Shown: positions 36,250-43,359 of the stretch, piece by piece
Layout: each line of letters starts with the position of its first letter
Position numbering within the stretch: the stretch's first letter is position 1
Source: Paenibacillus sp. USDA918EY
Lineage (GTDB): Bacteria > Bacillota > Bacilli > Paenibacillales > Paenibacillaceae
Assembly (NCBI RefSeq): GCF_009870825.1
Contig: NZ_WTWY01000013.1
Location: forward strand, 112,684 to 176,683
Length of the DNA stretch: 64,000 nt
Direction of reading: 5' to 3'
The notes under the pieces: generated by a model
Told to the model about the DNA's origin: nothing
The model's database searches: none
Seen by the model: only the letters and a program-made list of their open reading frames with translations
Translations under genes and position numbers: made by a program

Positions 36250-37356
36250 ATGATAAATATCATTCTACTACATCAAACTGTTGCAGATGGGGATGCTATC
36301 GGAAATGATATTTCTGAAATGTTCCGGATCTTAAAGCAACAGGGATATCAAGTGTCGGTTTACTGTGAACATCAGCATTCAAATGGGGAAATGTGTTTTA
36401 TTACTTATAATGAATTGTTAGACAAAATCAAGAATCCACACAATTTAATAATATATCACCATAGTATTTATTGGGAAAAAGGGGAGGAGATAATAAAAAA
36501 ATCATTATGTAATGTGGTTGTTCGTTACCATAATATTACACCAAATTATTTTTTTGAAGAATATAGCAAAAGATATTATGATACTACTACGAAAGGGCGA
36601 GAACAAACACGTCGTTTAGCAAGTTATAAAAGATTCAGATGGTTGAGTGATTCACTTTATAATAATAATGAGATTCTTGAATTAGGAGTGGATAAAACAC
36701 AGACTTGTGTAATTCCACCATTTCATAAGATTGAGCTAGTAAGCCAAATAGAACCGGATTATATTACTCTTGATCTATTATTAAATAGTGATGATATAAA
36801 TATACTATTTGTTAGTAGGGTAGCACCCAATAAAGGTCATTTAAATATTTGTTATGTTGCTAATAGCTATAAAAAAATATTTGGAGACAATTTCAAAGTA
36901 TGGGTTGTTGGCGGTTTTGATGATGAATTGAGAAAATATAATGAGAGTATTTTTAGTCTCATTCATCAATTTAATCTTGAGAATAATATTACATTTACTA
37001 AAAAAATATCACCAGAAGAACTTAAGTCATATTTTCTGGGGTGTGATATTTTTTTGTGTTTAAGTGAACATGAAGGTTTTGGTGTACCGTTGATTGAATC
37101 TCAATATTTTAATTTACCCGTTGTGGCAATAAGTTCATCTGCGGTGGATGAAACACTAGGAGAAAATCAACTTGTGTTTGACAATTTTAATGATGAATTA
37201 ATTGCATCGGCTATTAACTTAATATCGAATAATAAACAAACCAGGGATTATCTTATATCTAAAGGTAAGGATAACTACAATAATCGTTTTTCGCCGAAAT
37301 TACTTGAAGAAAAGTTCATTGATTTTATAAAAACAATTGAGGAGACTTCACAATGA
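36250..37356 (+). CDS. GT4-family glycosyltransferase
   Basis: A 368-residue GT-B enzyme. The N-terminal part (HQTVADGDAIGNDISEMFRILKQQG) is the acceptor-binding half. The donor half has LFVSRVAPNKGHLN near residues 190-203 and the signature LSEHEGFGVPLIESQ near 275-290. It is a retaining-type transferase, probably using GDP-mannose or a derivative. The ATG at 36250 has AAAGGAAAA upstream. Its stop overlaps the next start by four bases, so three glycosyltransferase genes in a row are translationally coupled. Confidence 0.88.
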   Translation: MINIILLHQTVADGDAIGNDISEMFRILKQQGYQVSVYCEHQHSNGEMCFITYNELLDKIKNPHNLIIYHHSIYWEKGEEIIKKSLCNVVVRYHNITPNYFFEEYSKRYYDTTTKGREQTRRLASYKRFRWLSDSLYNNNEILELGVDKTQTCVIPPFHKIELVSQIEPDYITLDLLLNSDDINILFVSRVAPNKGHLNICYVANSYKKIFGDNFKVWVVGGFDDELRKYNESIFSLIHQFNLENNITFTKKISPEELKSYFLGCDIFLCLSEHEGFGVPLIESQYFNLPVVAISSSAVDETLGENQLVFDNFNDELIASAINLISNNKQTRDYLISKGKDNYNNRFSPKLLEEKFIDFIKTIEETSQ

Positions 37357-38396
37357 AAATAGCAATCGCCTCAGTTCAGGTTCCATTTATTAAAGGTGGA
37401 GCAGAGGTTCATGCTCATAATTTATGCAAAGAATTGATAATTAGGGGATATGAGGCAGATGTCGTAACAATTCCATTCAAATGGTACCCAGCTTCCTCTA
37501 TTGTTGATGGCATGCTAGCAGCCAAGCTATTAGATTTGTCAGAGGTAAATGGAAATAAAATTGATAAGGTGATAGCTCTAAAATTTCCTGCCTACTTATT
37601 AGAACACGAAAATAAAGTTGTATGGCTTCTCCATCAACATAGGCAGGCTTACGAATTATGGGGAACACCTTACGGCGATTTAGAAAACATGGAGGATGGG
37701 ATTAGGGTAAGAGAAATGATAATCAATTCGGATACTTTAGCTTTGAAAGGGAGTTCTAAAGTTTTTGCGAATTCCAAAACTGTAGCTCAAAGATTAAAAG
37801 CATATAATAATGTTGATTCAATTCCTTTGTACCATCCTCCATCTAATTATGAAAAATTCTATTGTGACCAATTTGATAATTATATTTTTTACCCTGGTCG
37901 TATTGACGAGATAAAGCGGCAACATCTATTAATTGAAGCCCTATCGTTCACCAATACGCCCATTAAAATTTTACTGGCAGGATCTATAGAAAATAAGTAC
38001 GAAAAAAGGATTAATGATTTATTAACACAACATGACCTTAAAGATCGAGTGAAATTTGTTGGCTTCGTATCTGAAGAAGAAAAGCGAAATCTATATGCAA
38101 ATGCACTAGCGGTTTATAATGGTCCCTATCAAGAGGATTATGGATACGTTACCTTAGAAGGCTTTTTCTCTGCAAAACCGGTTTTAACTCATTCAGATTC
38201 AGGCGGTCCATTAGAATTTGTACAAGATGAACAAAATGGCTTCATTACTGAACCTAGCCCATCCGCCATTGCAAAACGGTTAGACGAACTATATAACAAT
38301 AAGAATTTGGCGCGTGAAATGGGGAAGAATGGTAGAAAATTGATGGATGACTTAAACATAAATTGGGATTATGTGATAAAGAGGTTGGTAGAATGA
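37353..38396 (+). CDS. GT4-family glycosyltransferase
   Basis: A 347-residue GT-B enzyme that opens with MKIAIASVQVPFIKGGAEVH, a common start of GT4 mannosyltransferases. The donor site has FYPGRIDEIKRQHLLIEAL near residues 178-196. PYQEDYGYVTLEGFFSAKPV near 250-270 stands in for the usual EX7E motif. It overlaps the preceding gene and the next gene by four bases each (ATGA). It is part of the AT-rich assembly block. Confidence 0.88.
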   Translation: MKIAIASVQVPFIKGGAEVHAHNLCKELIIRGYEADVVTIPFKWYPASSIVDGMLAAKLLDLSEVNGNKIDKVIALKFPAYLLEHENKVVWLLHQHRQAYELWGTPYGDLENMEDGIRVREMIINSDTLALKGSSKVFANSKTVAQRLKAYNNVDSIPLYHPPSNYEKFYCDQFDNYIFYPGRIDEIKRQHLLIEALSFTNTPIKILLAGSIENKYEKRINDLLTQHDLKDRVKFVGFVSEEEKRNLYANALAVYNGPYQEDYGYVTLEGFFSAKPVLTHSDSGGPLEFVQDEQNGFITEPSPSAIAKRLDELYNNKNLAREMGKNGRKLMDDLNINWDYVIKRLVE

Positions 38397-39730
38397 GATT
38401 GGCATATTTTAGTCCGTTCCCTCCACAAAAAAGTGGAATTGCTGATTATTCTGAATATCTAGTGTCTTATTTATCGAAGCATGCTCATGTCGATTTATGG
38501 GTAGACAACATCGAGGTAAGTAATATCATCACGTCCAAGTATAATATATTCAATTATGTTGAGGATCCAACCTTATTAGAAAACTTAAATGAATATGACT
38601 CCATAATCTATAACATTGGAAACAATCCCTATTATCATACAAATATGTATGATGTTTTTTTGAGATATAACGGCTTTGTTATTTTGCATGATTTTGTATT
38701 ATATTACCTTATTACGGGATATTGTTTAGATTACTATTCAAGCAAGGAAATGTATTTAAGAGAATTCTACTATAATTATGGTAATCAAGGAATTGCTTCG
38801 GGAACCGAGATATTAAAGAGCAGTACTCCGCCTTTAAGATATAGCTCACCTGAATCGTTTCCATTAAATAAACGTTTGATTGAGCAAGCCAAGGGGATAT
38901 TCGTACATTCAAATTACACAAAAAAACTCATTATGGAGGTTAACGCAGAGGCTAGCTGTAAGGTTATTGATCAAATTGGACCAACAATTACGAGTAAGCT
39001 CAGTAATGAAAACATTCGAAATTTGAGAGAAAAATATGGAGTGAAAGAAAACGAGTTAATCTTGGCCTCCTTTGGATTTGTGTCTGAATCCAAGAGAGTC
39101 CATCAGGTTATTAAAGCATTAAATTCAATTAACTGTTCAAACTATAAATATATATTAGTTGGTGAAGGAGACTACATTGATAAATATCTGGATAAGTATC
39201 CAAAAGTTAAATCACAAGTGATCAAAACAGGGTTTACAACGATTGAGGAGTTCGACAATCTTATAGAAATTTCAGATATTGTAATAAATTTAAGATATCC
39301 ATACATGGGGGAGACCTCAGCTAGTTTAATCAGGGCTTTAATTTTTGGTAAGCCTTCAATTGTTTCTGACATAGGATGGTTTTCAGAGCTTCCAGATCGG
39401 GCCGTTAAAAAGATTCCTGTTGATAATAACGAAGTTAGTAACCTAAAGGAGTGCATTAGCGAACTTATCCATAACGTTTCAGTTAGAAGTGAATTAGCAT
39501 CTCAAGCAGAGAAATATGCCGAGGAAAATCTGAATCCGAACAAAATAGCAAACGATATTATAGAATATATGCTCTTAGTGTTAGAAAAAGAAAAAGAAAT
39601 TGATTTCGCTTTTAAATACTGTGACAAAATTAGCGCTAAATTACTTGATTTTGGCATAGAGGAGAACGATGAACGAATAATTGATCATTATTCACAAACT
39701 TTACTTGATATATTAAATATAAGAAAGTGA
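38393..39730 (+). CDS. GT4-family glycosyltransferase
   Basis: A 445-residue enzyme. The ATG at 38393 overlaps the previous stop and has GAGGTTGGTAG upstream. The start MRLAYFSPFPPQKSGIADYS is a well-known beginning of GT4 enzymes from glycan clusters. The donor half has ASFGFVSESKRVHQVIKAL near residues 222-240. The usual acidic signature near 300-320 is weaker (YPYMGETSASLIRALIFGKP). A C-terminal tail of about 50 residues is charged and helical. The substrate is unknown. Confidence 0.85.
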   Translation: MRLAYFSPFPPQKSGIADYSEYLVSYLSKHAHVDLWVDNIEVSNIITSKYNIFNYVEDPTLLENLNEYDSIIYNIGNNPYYHTNMYDVFLRYNGFVILHDFVLYYLITGYCLDYYSSKEMYLREFYYNYGNQGIASGTEILKSSTPPLRYSSPESFPLNKRLIEQAKGIFVHSNYTKKLIMEVNAEASCKVIDQIGPTITSKLSNENIRNLREKYGVKENELILASFGFVSESKRVHQVIKALNSINCSNYKYILVGEGDYIDKYLDKYPKVKSQVIKTGFTTIEEFDNLIEISDIVINLRYPYMGETSASLIRALIFGKPSIVSDIGWFSELPDRAVKKIPVDNNEVSNLKECISELIHNVSVRSELASQAEKYAEENLNPNKIANDIIEYMLLVLEKEKEIDFAFKYCDKISAKLLDFGIEENDERIIDHYSQTLLDILNIRK

Positions 39731-39731
39731 G

Positions 39732-40658
39732 ATGGGGATCATTAGCGGGATTATCCTTCAGCGAACGTCTGAGAATAAAAATAATAGTAGTGGTTTGGCC
39801 GCCCTTATAATTAGAGAAATGAGGCCCAAACAGTGGTCGAAAAATTTCCTTGTTTTTGCGGCACTAATATTTAGTATCGATAAGATTGATGTCTATATGG
39901 GATTGAGATCTTTTGTAGGTTTTGTGTGTTTTTGCATTGTATCGAGTTGTGTTTATATCTTCAATGATTTCATGGATCGTGAGGTAGATCGGCTGCACCC
40001 TATTAAAAAGGAAAGGCCAATTGCCTCTGGAGCATTAAATCCATATTTTGCACTTATTGTTGGAATTCTAATCCTAGCTTTAGGGTTATCGTCTGCAATT
40101 TATGTGAATGGTTTGTTCGGAATTATTATAGGATGCTATTTTTTGATAAATATAGCTTATTCTATAAAAATTAAGCATATTGTTATACTTGATGTAATGA
40201 CCATAGCACTTGGATTTGTCTTAAGAGCAGTCGGCGGGGCAGTTGTAATTGGGGTTCAAACGACTCCGTGGTTCTTAGTGTGTATCATGCTTTTAGCATT
40301 ATTTCTTGCCATAAATAAAAGAAGAAATGAACTGATTATTCTTGAGAAAAGCAGCAATCATCATAGGAAAGTCTTAGATAATTACTCAATTCAATTCATA
40401 GATCAGATGAATTCACTTGTTACTACTGCTACGGTTGTAAGTTACGCCTTATTTACTTTCACTTCTGGAAGAACAGTACAGTTGATGTGGACCATTCCAT
40501 TTGTTCTTTACGGTGTATTCCGTTATTTATATTTAATTTATTTGAAAAATGAGGGGGGAAGCCCTGATAAACTCCTATTTAAAGATCGACACTTACTTAT
40601 TACTGTTGTTTTATATACTATTACAACCATTTTAATATTATTACTATTCGAAAAATAG
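39732..40658 (+). CDS. UbiA-family polyprenyl-phosphate phosphoribosyltransferase
   Basis: A 308-residue membrane protein with about nine hydrophobic segments. MRPKQWSKNFLVFAAL (residues 30-45) and NDFMDREVDRLHPIKKERPIA (about 78-98) are typical of the decaprenyl-phosphate phosphoribose synthase group of UbiA enzymes (Rv3806c in mycobacteria). The aspartate pairs are NDxxD and DVMTIALG near 155. That enzyme joins PRPP to a polyprenyl phosphate, giving the precursor of lipid-linked ribofuranose or arabinofuranose. The two genes of the oxidation-reduction epimerase (DprE1/DprE2) are absent here, so ribose rather than arabinose is likelier. It starts five neighbouring genes that fit one pathway. 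Confidence 0.82.
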   Translation: MGIISGIILQRTSENKNNSSGLAALIIREMRPKQWSKNFLVFAALIFSIDKIDVYMGLRSFVGFVCFCIVSSCVYIFNDFMDREVDRLHPIKKERPIASGALNPYFALIVGILILALGLSSAIYVNGLFGIIIGCYFLINIAYSIKIKHIVILDVMTIALGFVLRAVGGAVVIGVQTTPWFLVCIMLLALFLAINKRRNELIILEKSSNHHRKVLDNYSIQFIDQMNSLVTTATVVSYALFTFTSGRTVQLMWTIPFVLYGVFRYLYLIYLKNEGGSPDKLLFKDRHLLITVVLYTITTILILLLFEK

Positions 40659-40666
40659 GAGAGGTT

Positions 40667-42511
40667 ATGAAAGAAACTCTAAGGAATGCAAAAAGTAAAC
40701 CATTTCTGTTCATTCTCACAGCTTTTTTTACTTTGTTTATAGTGATATATGCTTTGTATTCTAAGCCTGTAATTACGGGAGATGGTCGAGAGTATTTGGG
40801 GATGACGATTTCATTTGTTCAACATTTATCTCCCGAATTAAAAGAAAGCGATATTTTAGTCAGAAAAGTAATTGAAAGCAAAAATCAAATAAACTTCCCT
40901 GAAAACTCTGAGTATCTTGGCTACTATCAAAGTTTGAAAGGAGAGATGTTCTCTTACCACTTTTGGTTCTATTCTTTATTAAATACTCCTGTTTTTATTG
41001 TAATGAAATTATTACATATAAATGAGCTGAAGTCCTTTCAATTAACAAATTGTTTGTTGTATGTTCTATTATGTATCAAAATATTAAACACTAAAGTGTT
41101 AACTAATAAAGTGAGGCTATTTTTTTTGATAGCTTCTTTTTTAAGCCCCATTGTCCTATATTTTAAATGGACACACACTGAGGTATATAGTTATGTTTTT
41201 TTATTTCTCGGCTTAATAGCCTTCTTAGAACGTAGTAAAAAGATGGCAATGCTTTATGTGTCTCTAGCGGCTCTTCAGAACCCAGCCATCTCAATAGTTG
41301 CGATATATTTTTTGGTTCATGAATTGCTACTTATCAGAAAGTCTATTTTCAAAAATAAGGAGATACTAACGAGATACTTACTACTAGGTGTTATTTCTTC
41401 TCTAAATATTCTGCCATATTTATTTTATTGGATTCACTTTAGAAAGTTCAGTATGATAACGGCTAGTGGCTATTCTTCTTTGACGTTCTTTTCAACAAAA
41501 AAAGTTTGGAGTTTATTTTTTGACTTAAACTATGGACTCATTGTTTATGTTCCAATACTACTGATTTTATTAGTCATTGCTTTGCTCAAAATAGAAAAAT
41601 TAGCTTGGATATCTTTGGTTATAGTTTTATTGGTGGCGGCAGTAGATGCAACACAATTAAATTGGAATTCTGGCATGATGTATATCAATCGCTATTCAGT
41701 ATGGTTAATTCCCTTCCTTTTGTTTGGTTGCATACACATGTTAAATAAATACAATACGAGAAAAATATTATCGTTAATTTTAGTACTATGTATAACAACT
41801 GGGTTAACAACATTTATCTGCTTCAAAGAGTACGACTATTCGAATTACATGAAATTCAGCCCTATTGCTAAATTCATAATTTCTAAATTTCCAGGAATAT
41901 ACAATCCAGAATACGAAACGTTTATAGAACGCGCTCAAGGTCATGAGGGAATCAGTAAAGATGATTTCCCACTAACTATGGTAAATACTGAGGGAGTTCG
42001 CAAAATTCTAGAGATAAATTCTGAAACAAGTGAAATGAGATATGTAAATAGTTCAGCTAATTTTAAGGCAAGTAGAGACATTTTTTATATTTCAAAAATG
42101 TATGCCAACAAGGATATTTTTGTTAGTGATATTGAGGCTGCTTTTGGAAGAGGTTGGCATTCATTAGAATCAAATCAAACACATTATCGTTGGACAGATG
42201 AAAGTTCTATTCTAAGAATCAAATACGAAAACAGTCATGAAGTAACTTTAGATCTTAAAATGCGAAGTTTTTTTCGTGACAGACATTGCAAAATATTTGT
42301 AAATGGTGCTCTTGTGCATGAAGAACTAATTTCTTCTGATCATGATGAGAATATAGCAATTAATGTTTATCTAGCTAAGGGGCTTAATACAATAAAGATA
42401 GAATCCACCAACGGAGCTGACAAACCTAGTGAAGTTTTGGGCTCCCTTGATTCAAGAGCTCTTAGTTTCAGTATTAGCTCGTTTAATATTATAAATAAGG
42501 GAGTGAACTAA
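40667..42511 (+). CDS. GT-C-like multispan membrane protein with C-terminal beta-domain
   Basis: A 614-residue protein with about ten hydrophobic helices (residues 14-400). An acidic loop after the first helix (ITGDGREYLG near 38-47) is where GT-C enzymes place a catalytic Asp or Glu. The last 170 residues are soluble and look like a beta-sandwich (GRGWHSLESN, then HYRWTDESSILRI and KIFVNGALVHEE). Such tails occur on membrane glycosyltransferases that use polyprenyl-phosphate sugars. It could transfer the lipid-linked pentose made by its neighbours onto the exported glycan. The family is not certain. Confidence 0.7.
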   Translation: MKETLRNAKSKPFLFILTAFFTLFIVIYALYSKPVITGDGREYLGMTISFVQHLSPELKESDILVRKVIESKNQINFPENSEYLGYYQSLKGEMFSYHFWFYSLLNTPVFIVMKLLHINELKSFQLTNCLLYVLLCIKILNTKVLTNKVRLFFLIASFLSPIVLYFKWTHTEVYSYVFLFLGLIAFLERSKKMAMLYVSLAALQNPAISIVAIYFLVHELLLIRKSIFKNKEILTRYLLLGVISSLNILPYLFYWIHFRKFSMITASGYSSLTFFSTKKVWSLFFDLNYGLIVYVPILLILLVIALLKIEKLAWISLVIVLLVAAVDATQLNWNSGMMYINRYSVWLIPFLLFGCIHMLNKYNTRKILSLILVLCITTGLTTFICFKEYDYSNYMKFSPIAKFIISKFPGIYNPEYETFIERAQGHEGISKDDFPLTMVNTEGVRKILEINSETSEMRYVNSSANFKASRDIFYISKMYANKDIFVSDIEAAFGRGWHSLESNQTHYRWTDESSILRIKYENSHEVTLDLKMRSFFRDRHCKIFVNGALVHEELISSDHDENIAINVYLAKGLNTIKIESTNGADKPSEVLGSLDSRALSFSISSFNIINKGVN

Positions 42512-42512
42512 A

Positions 42513-42875
42513 ATTAATCCATCTTATCTTATGGTCGTTATTTCCATAATACTAAGCTCATTAGGACAAATAACCATGAAATTAGGTACTACTAAATTAA
42601 TAAATTCACAGTTTTCTACTATTTACGAAAAGTTGTTTGTATACTTCACAAATTCATATGTACTTCTCGGTGTCTTCTTATACGGAATATCAGCATTGGT
42701 TTGGGTGTTGGCAATAGCCAGATTACCCTTGTCAGTTGCGTATCCAATGGTTGCCCTTGGCTATGTACTTGTTTGCATTAGTTCAGCATTCTTGTTTCAT
42801 GAAGGATTTAATATGTATAAATTTGCTGGAATTATTTTAATTATTGCAGGGGTTTTGTGTATATCTAGATCATAA
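42513..42875 (+). CDS. EmrE/ArnE-like small membrane transporter, possible ATT start
   Basis: A four-helix protein of the small multidrug resistance superfamily (SLGQITMKLG near residues 15-24 and LPLSVAYPMVALGYVLVC near 70-87). Relatives ArnE/ArnF flip undecaprenyl-phosphate sugars. The first ATG is at 42531, but its ribosome site AAGGGAG (42497-42503) is 27 bases away. An in-frame ATT at 42513 lies nine bases after that site and yields an N-terminus (NPSYLMVVISI) that fits the family better. ATT is a rare start, so this is a proposal. The likely job is to flip the lipid-linked pentose made by the neighbouring enzymes. Confidence 0.8.
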   Translation: MNPSYLMVVISIILSSLGQITMKLGTTKLINSQFSTIYEKLFVYFTNSYVLLGVFLYGISALVWVLAIARLPLSVAYPMVALGYVLVCISSAFLFHEGFNMYKFAGIILIIAGVLCISRS

Positions 42876-42900
42876 ATTAATATTACTTGGGGGATCTTCA

Positions 42901-43323
42901 ATGATTTCAATAGTTCCTTTTATAGGATGGCTTTTTTCGGGATGTTTAAAGTTTTTAATTAATTATGTTCGATTCGGTCAAAAGGCAAAAGAAATGGTCG
43001 GAAATGGGGGATTTCCGAGCACTCACACAACAATTGTTGTCTCAACCCTAACGGTAATAGGTTTGAAAGATGGGATATATTCTGATTTGTTTGGTCTTGG
43101 AGTTTGTGTTTGTGTAATTATAATTATAGACGCTCTAGGAATTAGGAAGGCATTGGGTCACCATGCTAGGAGTATCAATAACTTAAACAAAATATTCAGT
43201 GTTGCAGATAAAAATCATAGGGAGAAACAAGGACATACAAAATTGGAGGTTTTAGGAGGCGCAGTCTTTGGAGTATTAATTGGTTGCGCTTATTTTTTAA
43301 TATTAAATCAGTTTTTCCTTTAA
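42901..43323 (+). CDS. Divergent PAP2-family phosphatase (DUF212)
   Basis: A 140-residue membrane protein with the DUF212 pattern. GNGGFPSTHTTIV near residues 34-46 holds the conserved His, and DALGIRKALGHHA near 79-91 provides the second site. In mycobacteria the PAP2 gene next to the phosphoribosyltransferase is thought to remove the 5-phosphate from polyprenyl-phosphoryl-ribose. Position and size suit that role here. The ATG at 42901 with GGGGGAT upstream is chosen over the longer frame starting inside the previous gene. Confidence 0.85.
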   Translation: MISIVPFIGWLFSGCLKFLINYVRFGQKAKEMVGNGGFPSTHTTIVVSTLTVIGLKDGIYSDLFGLGVCVCVIIIIDALGIRKALGHHARSINNLNKIFSVADKNHREKQGHTKLEVLGGAVFGVLIGCAYFLILNQFFL

Positions 43324-43359
43324 GGGATGCAACAAGATTATGTCGGAAGGTGAGTAATT

